Of a DNA stretch of 22,892 bases, positions 8,735-16,217 are shown piece by piece. The position numbers and the translations under genes are program-made. The notes under the pieces were generated by a model. The model ran no database searches. It was not told where the DNA came from and was given only the letters and a program-made list of their open reading frames with translations. Location: positions 1 through 22,892 of the forward strand of contig CATZMG010000033.1 in assembly GCA_958421655.1 (NCBI GenBank), read 5' to 3'. Origin of the DNA: an uncultured Collinsella sp. GTDB lineage: Bacteria > Actinomycetota > Coriobacteriia > Coriobacteriales > Coriobacteriaceae. The number at the start of each line of letters is the position of its first letter. The stretch's first letter is position 1.

Positions 8735-9843
8735 TAATTCACCGTTTCAAATAACTTCAGGTAGTACTCTTCGAGCTTGGGCGCTGCCCTAAAGATGTCA
8801 TAAGATTCAAGCCCCAGAGATGCTTGGGGATCGGAACGATTAACGACATCTGTGCGTGTGGTAAGGATCGCATTGGACCAGCCCTCAATGCCCGCACTCA
8901 ACGGAACGAAGCTGCACCGACCGGATAGCGCGACCTCGTTGGGGACCCTCTCAGAGCAGATGCACGGGAGACCGGAGACCTGGGCCTCAATCGCGACCAT
9001 TCCGAGGCCCTCGTATAGACTAGGGAGAACGAATAAATCAAGCGCCTGATAGACGTCCTGTACATTGGAAATCTGACCGAGAAAACGCACCGCTGAAGCA
9101 ATTCCCAGCGAGCGCGCCTTTTCCTCCGCCTGCGGTCTCAACTTTCCATCGCCGCAGATAACAAGGATGGAATCAGGATTCTGAGCATAAACCGCCTTGA
9201 AAACATCAAGCAAAAACAGCTGATTCTTCTGGGGGATGAACCTACCGATATTCCCCAATACCAGCGTATCGTCCTGCGCTCCAAGCCCAGCACGTTGCTC
9301 ATCCCTAATCGATCGATTGAAAGAAAAACTGCTCAAATCGATAGCATTATTAAAGACGGTAAAATGGGATGAGCCGAACAGCCATTTACCGGCATACTCA
9401 GTACAGGCCGCCAAATCAGTTGGATACCTTGTCGAAAACAGTTTCAAAAAGCCTTTAAGGGCATTTATTGCAAACTCGCCTTTGCCGCTCGTCGAGTGGC
9501 TGTGGGCGATACGCACGGGTACCCCTGCCTTCTTCGCGGCGCGAAGCGGAAAGACGGAAAGCGCGTTGATATGGCTGTGCACTATCTTCCAGCCCTCTTG
9601 CGTAAAGAGGCTTTGAAGCTCTCGCTGATATTCAATCGCATGCTGGTAGGGCGGAATCTCAAAGATTCGACCACCAAGCGATTCGATCTCTTCACGTGGC
9701 ACGAGCGTCGAATCTGAATCGACAAGAAAATCGAACTGGACTTTACTTCGGTCAATATGGCGATAATAGTTCATGACAACGGCCTCGACGCCGCCGCCAA
9801 CCATCTTGCCAACAACCTGGGCTACCCTAATCGGTTCAGTCAT
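8734..9843 (-). CDS. GT4-family (group 1) glycosyltransferase, EpsF-like
   Basis: Likely the second or third sugar transferase of the repeat unit. The 369-residue GT-B protein starts IRVAQVVGKMVGGGVEAVVM with the acceptor-side GGG loop, then VHSHINALSVFPLRAAKKAG and RIAHSHSTSGKGEF. The C-terminal donor domain has LGNIGRFIPQKNQLFLL and the E-x7-E motif in LYEGLGMVAIEAQVSGLPC. This arrangement matches EpsF-type enzymes, which often follow the initiating transferase. The ATG at 9843 directly abuts the upstream TAG, and the stop shares one base with the next start, so translation is coupled on both sides. Composition is intermediate. The donor is not predictable; the family is firm. Confidence 0.9.
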   Translation of the reverse strand: MTEPIRVAQVVGKMVGGGVEAVVMNYYRHIDRSKVQFDFLVDSDSTLVPREEIESLGGRIFEIPPYQHAIEYQRELQSLFTQEGWKIVHSHINALSVFPLRAAKKAGVPVRIAHSHSTSGKGEFAINALKGFLKLFSTRYPTDLAACTEYAGKWLFGSSHFTVFNNAIDLSSFSFNRSIRDEQRAGLGAQDDTLVLGNIGRFIPQKNQLFLLDVFKAVYAQNPDSILVICGDGKLRPQAEEKARSLGIASAVRFLGQISNVQDVYQALDLFVLPSLYEGLGMVAIEAQVSGLPCICSERVPNEVALSGRCSFVPLSAGIEGWSNAILTTRTDVVNRSDPQASLGLESYDIFRAAPKLEEYYLKLFETVN

Positions 9844-10632
9844 CTAGCAAGCACCGCCACCGGTAAAGACCTCAACGACTGTGAGGAGAACAATCTTTAA
9901 ATCGGTGACCACGCCGCGTTTGGCGATGTACTCCAGGTCGCATCGGACCATGCCGTCGAAGTCGGTGTCGTTGCGATCGGTCACCTGCCACCAGCCGGTG
10001 ATCCCGGGCTTGACGGCCAGGCGCTGCAGGTCGTACTCGGTGTACTCGGCCACCTCGTTGGGCAGTGGCGGGCGCGGGCCCACCACGGACATCTGTCCCA
10101 GGAACACGTTGACGAACTGTGGGAACTCGTCGATGGAGTGCTTGCGGATGAACCTGCCGATCTTGGTGACGCGGGGGTCTTCCCTCATCTTGAACATGGC
10201 GCCGGCGATCTCGTTCTGCTCCTTGAGCTCGGCGAGGCGCTCGTCGGCGTCTTTGTACATGGAGCGGAACTTCCACATGCGGAAGGTGGAAAGGCTGCCG
10301 TCGGGGCGGGTCTGGCCCACGCGGATCTGGCTGTAGAACGGGTTGCCCTCGCTCTCCAGGCGGATGGCCGCGGCGAGCACCAAGCTCGGAACGGCGATGA
10401 CGGCCAGCACGCAGCCGCTGAACACGATGTCGAACGCGCGCTTAATGGCCCGGTAGACCAGGCGCGAACGATCCCAGTTCATAATGGATTGCATGGCCCT
10501 GTAGCGACAGCCGCCCTCACGCCGGTCCATAGCCTGGGCAATCAGCGTCGCCCCCGCAGGCGCATTACTCTCTGTTACTTCTTTTTCAGCCACAACAAAA
10601 CACAGGTTCCCGTCCCTAGGAACCCCCCCCAT
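9844..10632 (-). CDS. Undecaprenyl-phosphate sugar phosphotransferase (bacterial sugar transferase family, WbaP/PglC-like)
   Basis: Starts the repeat unit by moving a sugar-1-phosphate onto undecaprenyl phosphate at the cytoplasmic membrane. In the 262-residue reading, the hydrophobic re-entrant helix is at about residues 67-92 (FDIVFSGCVLAVIAVPSLVL), followed by the signatures FRMWKFRSM, KHSIDEFPQ (catalytic Asp-Glu), MSVVGPRPPLP and LAVKPGITGWWQVTDR. It is a monotopic short-type enzyme, with no WbaP multi-helix N-domain. The start is uncertain: ATG 10632 has no ribosome-binding site and runs into eight consecutive G's, while a Met at 10494 (MQSIMNWDR) has CAGGG upstream and gives a more usual length. 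The gene follows loaP by 42 bp and heads the biosynthetic genes. Donor sugar (galactose, glucose or HexNAc) is not determined. Confidence 0.92.
   Translation of the reverse strand: MGGVPRDGNLCFVVAEKEVTESNAPAGATLIAQAMDRREGGCRYRAMQSIMNWDRSRLVYRAIKRAFDIVFSGCVLAVIAVPSLVLAAAIRLESEGNPFYSQIRVGQTRPDGSLSTFRMWKFRSMYKDADERLAELKEQNEIAGAMFKMREDPRVTKIGRFIRKHSIDEFPQFVNVFLGQMSVVGPRPPLPNEVAEYTEYDLQRLAVKPGITGWWQVTDRNDTDFDGMVRCDLEYIAKRGVVTDLKIVLLTVVEVFTGGGAC
10605..10630 (-). promoter_or_regulatory. G8 homopolymer and adjoining hairpin at the possible wbaP-like start
   Basis: On the minus strand the possible ATG at 10632 runs into eight G's (10630-10623), overlapping a hairpin with GGTTCC (10624-10619) pairing GGAACC (10610-10605) across an 8-base loop. 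The structure lies between loaP and the initiating transferase coding core. It could be a contingency (slippage) tract, an RNA site for the antiterminator, or chance. Confidence 0.45.
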
Positions 10633-10674
10633 CTATGGACTCAAAATTTGAATTAACTGCTGCGAAACGTCCCC

Positions 10675-11265
10675 TTACGTTTTGCTGGGTACGTCTAACG
10701 GCAGCAGCTCCCTAAAAGTGGAGTCGCCTTCGCCCACGTCTACCAGGCACCAGCGCTTATGACGGTCGATCTTCTTTACACGGGCCTCTTGCCCCACCAA
10801 GGGTCCCTGCTCTATATGCAGCACGCCGTCTTCTATACGGGCGACGCTGTTACGCACCACGCCGTTGTCATCGAGCACGCTGCGGTACCAGTCCTGCGCG
10901 TCGTCCGGCATGGGCGCATAGGCCCGCTCCCTACTGCCGGCAATGCGGCAGCCAAAACTCAACTGGGCCAGGGCCCTATCGAGCACGGCGGCATCGCGCG
11001 TGGCAACGAAGAAGTACTCCTTGTACATGGGTTTGGTTTGGAGCGACCAGGCGCCGTCCCGCTTAAACCAGAACTCCTTTTGCATTACAAAAGCGTCCTG
11101 CATCAGCTCGTGCGGGATAATACGGCGGACCTTTTCGCAAATCTCGCGCTCTTTACCATGGGGAGTGTGGACCAGATACCAGCGGACACGGCCATGCTGG
11201 CTGTTGGTAGTAGCGCCACTAAAGGCGCCGGGCAGCTGCTCTTGGCGCCTCATCGTCTGTTCCAT
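10675..11265 (-). CDS. loaP: LoaP-type NusG paralogue, transcription antitermination protein
   Basis: A NusG-family specialised elongation factor expected to ride RNA polymerase and carry it through terminators within the long polysaccharide operon that follows. The 196-residue protein has the NGN-domain start WYLVHTPHGKEREICEKVRR, the segment PMYKEYFFVATRD (the usual GY/PGYxF region), and a C-terminal KOW-like GPLVGQEARVKKIDRHKRWC. General NusG lies near secE/rplK, whereas this gene heads a surface-polysaccharide operon, the classic place for LoaP/UpxY/RfaH-type paralogues. I chose the ATG at 11265 (AGGGGGCGAGAG just upstream) over a GTG at 11298. The transcript starts near 11380 (candidate promoter at 11387), leaving a structured leader of about 115 bases. 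LoaP versus another NusG subfamily is inference from context. Confidence 0.87.
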   Translation of the reverse strand: MEQTMRRQEQLPGAFSGATTNSQHGRVRWYLVHTPHGKEREICEKVRRIIPHELMQDAFVMQKEFWFKRDGAWSLQTKPMYKEYFFVATRDAAVLDRALAQLSFGCRIAGSRERAYAPMPDDAQDWYRSVLDDNGVVRNSVARIEDGVLHIEQGPLVGQEARVKKIDRHKRWCLVDVGEGDSTFRELLPLDVPSKT

Positions 11266-11286
11266 CTCTCGCCCCCTTTTCTTGTC

Positions 11287-11303
11287 TCCGCGACACACGC
11301 GGA
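11287..11303 (-). promoter_or_regulatory. Leader hairpin just upstream of loaP
   Basis: TCCGCG pairs CGCGGA across a TGTGT loop in the predicted loaP 5' leader, 22 bases before the ATG. A compact GC-rich hairpin in the leader is what a LoaP-like factor could recognise; no U-tract follows, so it is not a terminator. Confidence 0.5.
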
Positions 11304-11351
11304 TGCAGGGCGTTAAGAACAGGCTTCTCGCTCGCAGCTAGGCGCAGTCGC

Positions 11352-11482
11352 AAAAGTACAGGTTTTTGTATCTTTCGACACAGGACATTATACGAGTAAA
11401 CTGCTCGCGTTTTCCCAGATTGCATAAAATGCGCCGCGAATGGGTGCATCTCCATACGCCTCTACAAAAACCTGTACCTTTT
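11352..11482. repeat. Inverted repeat pair bracketing the loaP promoter
   Basis: GTACAGGTTTTTGTA occurs at 11356-11370 and its exact reverse complement at 11463-11477, 92 bp apart; similarity extends a few bases outward into A/T runs on both sides. The loaP -10 box lies between the copies; one copy falls about 17 bp after the probable start of transcription and the other about 80 bp upstream of the -10. This is an arrangement expected for a repressor or looping operator pair, though a mobile-element remnant is also possible. Confidence 0.7.
11387..11392 (-). promoter_or_regulatory. Candidate -10 box of the polysaccharide operon
   Basis: A perfect TATAAT on the minus strand, about 122 bp before the loaP ATG and downstream of the thrS terminators. 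At 16-18 bp spacing I find only GGAAAA/GAAAAC, nothing like TTGACA, and no extended -10, so the promoter may need an activator or be weak. Confidence 0.5.
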
Positions 11483-11493
11483 TGCACAACAAA

Positions 11494-11519
11494 AAAAGCC
11501 GCTCCAACCAGCGGCTTTT
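11494..11519 (-). terminator. Rho-independent terminator (second of a tandem pair after thrS)
   Basis: Perfect 10-bp stem AAAAGCCGCT / AGCGGCTTTT with a 6-base loop, followed on the minus strand by an uninterrupted T run. The plus strand also has TTTTC after the stem, so it could work both ways. It insulates thrS from the polysaccharide operon promoter. Confidence 0.88.
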
Positions 11520-11536
11520 CTTCTATAGACAACAAA

Positions 11537-11568
11537 AAAGGCGACCGTCCGCGAGGACGATCGCCTTT
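11537..11568 (-). terminator. Rho-independent terminator of thrS
   Basis: A 14-bp stem (AAAGGCGACCGTCC against GGACGATCGCCTTT, one G·U-type mismatch) with a four-base loop, 22 bp past the thrS stop, followed on the minus strand by TTTTTT. It is the first of two tandem terminators. Confidence 0.9.
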
Positions 11569-11590
11569 GTTAATTCTTGTGTTGTTTGTG

Positions 11591-13354
<1,764 letters not shown>

Positions 13355-13424
13355 GGGTATGTTTTCTCCTCTCGGATGCCTGATGCAAGTGCGTGCGATG
13401 CGCTCGGCGTTTTTGACTTGCATC

Positions 13425-13452
13425 ATTATAGGCAGGTTGCCTTGGTATACAA
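13425..13452 (-). promoter_or_regulatory. Promoter of thrS
   Basis: On the minus strand TTGTAT (13452-13447), a 16-bp spacer, then TATAAT (13430-13425). The expected start near 13418 leaves a leader of about 64 bases, too short for a T-box riboswitch, and I see no T-box sequence, so thrS is probably not T-box regulated. Confidence 0.7.
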
Positions 13453-13454
13453 GC

Positions 13455-13483
13455 GCCCGCCGCACCTTAATGGCACGGCGGGC
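13455..13483 (-). terminator. Hairpin after the zinc-ribbon gene
   Basis: An 8-bp perfect GC stem (GCCCGCCG / CGGCGGGC) with a 13-base loop between the zinc-ribbon gene stop and the thrS -35 box. It lacks a clear T run on the minus strand (GCTTGTAT follows), so it is a weak terminator candidate. The 116 bp between it and the stop codon (13484-13599) hold nothing I recognise. Confidence 0.4.
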
Positions 13484-13599
13484 GATTTTCTACGCATGCT
13501 TCATCGTGTGAGGGCGGGGTGCGCGTGCTTGCGGCGCGCGTGCGGCTTGCGTGTGGCGCGCTGTGCCCGCGGCTTACGGCCGGCCCGGCGATGGATGCG

Positions 13600-14031
13600 T
13601 TACTGGATGCGAGTTCGGCAGTAGGGGCAGACCTTCCAGTGCGCGTCGAGCGGGCGATGGCAGCTGGGGCACACGTTGCGAACCTGGGTATCGCACACCG
13701 GGCAGACAACAAAGTCCTTCTCGATGGGGGCACCGCACTGCGGGCAGGTGCCGTACTGGGCAAGCTGGCGCTCGCGCAGGGCCATGTCCAGCTCCTGCTC
13801 CTCGCGGTCGGCCGCGTAGGAGTGCGGGCGCAGGACCAGGTAGGCGATGAGGCCCACGAACGGGATCAGGGCGATGATGCCCCATGCCACGTAGGCGCTG
13901 GCGCCGCGGCGGCGAGCGTCGATGAACACATAGACGACCGACAGCACGTACAGGGCGATGATAAAGCCAACAAAGGCATAGATGACGCCCATAAGCTGCG
14001 GCGACATGAGCTCAGAGATGTACTTGGACAT
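13600..14031 (-). CDS. Small membrane protein with N-terminal PLDc_N-like helices and C-terminal double zinc ribbon
   Basis: The 143-residue protein has two membrane segments (about residues 13-36, LMGVIYAFVGFIIALYVLSV, and about 48-66, AWGIIALIPFVGLIAYLVL). Between them are the IDARRRG turn and the WGIIALIPFVGLIAY pattern seen in the PLDc_N small-helix module. A charged linker follows, then three CxxC pairs in a zinc-ribbon region: CPQCG, CPVC and CPSC, with a last CPYC near the end, enough for two zinc sites. The ATG at 14031 has AAAGG upstream. Its function is unknown; such proteins are often membrane-anchored zinc-ribbon proteins of unassigned role. It is divergent from the dehydrogenase operon, and the intervening 727 bp hold the hairpin array. 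Confidence 0.85.
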   Translation of the reverse strand: MSKYISELMSPQLMGVIYAFVGFIIALYVLSVVYVFIDARRRGASAYVAWGIIALIPFVGLIAYLVLRPHSYAADREEQELDMALRERQLAQYGTCPQCGAPIEKDFVVCPVCDTQVRNVCPSCHRPLDAHWKVCPYCRTRIQ

Positions 14032-14131
14032 TGAGGTGTACCTTTCGGAATATTTACAGTCCGGTCAAGTTTACCACGGGGTTTGTTTATATGGGACCAC
14101 GGCTGGGTACGGGGCTGGCGCGGACACAAAC

Positions 14132-14589
14132 ATCTCAATCTGTAACAGGTGGGAGCGGAATCCGGGTCTAGATGTTACAGATCGAGACACAGGGGTCCCT
14201 CCCCGATCTCAATCTCGATCTGTAACATCTTGACTCCAAAATCAGTCCTTACTGTTACAGATCAAGATGAACGGCGAGCCCTCCGTTTAATATCTCAATC
14301 TGTAACAACGACTCGGCAAAAACAGGTCCAACCGTAACAGATTTAGACATTCGAAACCGACTGATAGGTTCATCTAAATCTGTAACATCTAGACCCCAAA
14401 ACGGTCCCTAGATGTTACAGATCGAGACAGAAGATCTCTCCCTGACTTTAAATCTCGATCTGTAACACATAGGACCGATTTCCCCCTCTTCCTGTTACAG
14501 ATCGAGACAAACGGAGGGGCCGTCTGGCAAACGTCTCGATCTGTAACATCTGGAACCCAACTCTTCTGCTTACTGTTACAGAACGAGAC
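14132..14589. repeat. Array of twelve alternating inverted 16-bp repeats, 80-bp period
   Basis: Forward copies (consensus RTCTCGATCTGTAACA) start at 14132, 14212, 14292, 14372, 14452 and 14533; reverse-complement copies start at 14173, 14253, 14333, 14413, 14493 and 14574. Each forward-to-reverse step is exactly 41 bp and each reverse-to-forward step 39 bp (40 once). Spacers are 25 and 23-24 bp and differ in sequence, but several contain short complementary segments (GACC/GGTC, ACGG/CCGT) that would extend or cap hairpins. It fills most of the divergent gap between the zinc-ribbon gene and the dehydrogenase operon. It is not a CRISPR array (repeats alternate in orientation and are short) and not coding (the 80-bp period breaks frame). 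I do not recognise it as a named element. Confidence 0.93.
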
Positions 14590-14592
14590 AAA

Positions 14593-14608
14593 CCCCTGAC
14601 ACCAGGGG
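14593..14608. repeat. Small GC hairpin beside the array
   Basis: CCCCTG and CAGGGG flank a four-base ACAC loop immediately to the right of the last array repeat. No T run on either side. It may mark the array boundary. Confidence 0.5.
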
Positions 14609-14713
14609 CGGCAGACGAGGCCACTGATGTCCTGAGTCTCCCCCTCGCCTGCCGTTGGCGGATGTTGCGGGGCTGTTCGCCGCATTGCCGCCGCACTGGG
14701 GGTGTGCAGACCG

Positions 14714-14741
14714 TAGGATAGTCCTATTGACAGCCTGTCAA
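14714..14741 (-). promoter_or_regulatory. Two abutting palindromes with a possible leftward promoter
   Basis: TAGGATAGTCCTA (14714-14726) is followed directly by TTGACAGCCTGTCAA (14727-14741), each an imperfect palindrome with a 3-bp centre; they end 17 bp before the dehydrogenase GTG start and could be an operator. On the minus strand TTGACA (14741-14736), a short 15-bp spacer and TATCCT (14720-14715) form a weak promoter pointing at the repeat array. On the plus strand the TTGACA has no acceptable -10 before the start codon. Confidence 0.4.
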
Positions 14742-14758
14742 CTCGTCTGGGAGGCACT

Positions 14759-16216
14759 GTGACAGAAACGTTTGATATCGCGATTGTGGGCGCGGGCATC
14801 ACGGGATGCGCCATCGCGCGGCAACTCGCGCGGTTTGACCTGTCCATTTGCGTGGTCGAGGCGGCCAACGACATCGCGCTGGGGGCTTCGAAGGCCAACG
14901 GCGGCCTGGTGCACGCCGGCTACGATCCGTCGCCGGCCACCGTAAAGGCACAGGTTAACGCCCGCGGCTGCGAGCTGTATGGCACCTGGGCCCAGGAGCT
15001 AGGCTTTTTGTTCCGCCGCACCGGGTCAATGGTGCTGGGCTTTAACGACGAGGACCGTGCGCAACTGGAAAAGCTGCGCAGCAACGGCCTAGCCAACGGC
15101 GTGCCCGAGCTGTCGATTATCGATCCCGAGCGAATCCACGAGCTGGAACCGCGTGCGAGTGCCAAGGCGACGTGCGCGCTGTGGTGTCCCTCGACCGGTT
15201 TTGTCGATCCGTTTGAAGTGGCCATTGCCGCGCTGGAGAACGCCGTCGCCAACGGGGTGACATTTATGCGGTCTGCGCCAGTGGAGGCAATTGAAGTTGC
15301 CGACACGGACGACGGAGCCGCACGCTTTAAGCTGGTGACGCCTGCCAACGATGTGCGCTGCCGCTATCTAATCAACACCGCGGGCAACGGCGCCGCGGAC
15401 ATCTCGCATATGGCCGGCGCCGAGGAATTCCAGATGGTCTGGCGCCAGGGCAACATTGTGGTGCTGGACAAAGAGCCGCGCGCGCTGATGCCGCTCTACC
15501 CCGTGCCCACACCCGTTTCCAAAGGCGTTATCGTCACGGGCACCGTGCACGGCAACACCGCGATCACCGCGACCGCAGCCGTGCGCGAGCCGGGCGACAC
15601 GCAGACCTATGCAAGCGATGTGAACGCGCTGCTGGCGGGAGCGCGCAAGCTGGTTCCCGATCTGGACACGCGCCGCGTGGTGCGCGCGTTTGCCGGCGGG
15701 CGTCCGGTCATCAAGGGAACAAACGACTTCTTTATTGGGCAGTCCGCCGTGGTGCCGGGGCTATTCCAGGCGGCGGGCATACAATCGCCAGGCGTGGCGA
15801 GCGCACCGGCCATTGCCGAACGCATGGAGCAGATCTTGCGCGATGCCGGTGTTGCCCTGCACGAGCGGGCCGACTGGGACCCGATTCGCCGCGCGCCGGA
15901 CGACTTCGACCGTGCGCCGCTTGCGCGCAAGGAGGAGCTCATTGAGTCCGACCCTGCATGGGGGCAGATCGTCTGCCGCTGCGAGACGGTGCCCGAGGCC
16001 GAGATTGTTGCCGCAATTCGACGCCGCCCGGGTGCGGTTTCGGTCGAGGGCGTCAAACGCCGCTGCCGCGCGGGCATGGGCCGCTGCCAGAGCGGCTTTT
16101 GCCAGAGCCGCGTGGTGGCGATTCTGGCCCGCGAGCTGGGCTGCGACCCCAGCGTGGTGCTGTTGGAGGACTCTGGCTCGTGGCTCGTTGAGGGGCCTTT
16201 GAAGGGGGTGCGCTAG
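14759..16216 (+). CDS. glpA: GlpA-like FAD-dependent glycerol-3-phosphate dehydrogenase with C-terminal [2Fe-2S] domain
   Basis: Likely oxidises glycerol-3-phosphate to dihydroxyacetone phosphate. The 485-residue protein starts with the dinucleotide-binding FDIAIVGAGITGCAIARQLA and the DAO-family SKANGGLVHAGYDP. The middle part covers the FAD/substrate domain (PVPTPVSKGVIVTGTVHGN, GGRPVIKGTND). The C-terminus carries a BFD-like iron-sulfur domain with four cysteines: CRCET and, after 30 residues, CRAGMGRCQSGFC. The start is GTG at 14759 with a strong GGGAGG site. It is the first gene of a three-gene operon; the second starts one base after the stop. In anaerobes this trio (as I recall for Thermotoga TM1432-1434) is tied to glycerol use, but no glpK or glpF is visible here, so other 2-hydroxy substrates (LhgO-like) remain possible. 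Confidence 0.85.
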   Translation: MTETFDIAIVGAGITGCAIARQLARFDLSICVVEAANDIALGASKANGGLVHAGYDPSPATVKAQVNARGCELYGTWAQELGFLFRRTGSMVLGFNDEDRAQLEKLRSNGLANGVPELSIIDPERIHELEPRASAKATCALWCPSTGFVDPFEVAIAALENAVANGVTFMRSAPVEAIEVADTDDGAARFKLVTPANDVRCRYLINTAGNGAADISHMAGAEEFQMVWRQGNIVVLDKEPRALMPLYPVPTPVSKGVIVTGTVHGNTAITATAAVREPGDTQTYASDVNALLAGARKLVPDLDTRRVVRAFAGGRPVIKGTNDFFIGQSAVVPGLFQAAGIQSPGVASAPAIAERMEQILRDAGVALHERADWDPIRRAPDDFDRAPLARKEELIESDPAWGQIVCRCETVPEAEIVAAIRRRPGAVSVEGVKRRCRAGMGRCQSGFCQSRVVAILARELGCDPSVVLLEDSGSWLVEGPLKGVR

Positions 16217-16217
16217 G

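Noticed and set aside
13355..13454. T-box leader for thrS
   Set aside because: Leader too short and no T-box consensus seen.
13355..13465. N-terminal extension of thrS
   Set aside because: It would cover the promoter -10 box, lacks a ribosome-binding site, and family alignment begins at MKALYNDG.
14132..14589. CRISPR array
   Set aside because: Repeats are 16 bp, alternate in orientation and have 23-25-bp spacers with internal pairing; no cas genes are in the window.
14132..14589. Integron attC cassette array
   Set aside because: The arms contain GTTACAG, not the GTTRRRY/RYYYAAC core, there are no cassette genes between copies, and no integrase is present.
14389..14898. 169-residue minus-strand open frame over the array
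   Set aside because: It runs antisense to the dehydrogenase start and reads the repeats as recurring VTDRD/SRSVT; the 80-bp period shifts frame, so it is a repeat artefact.
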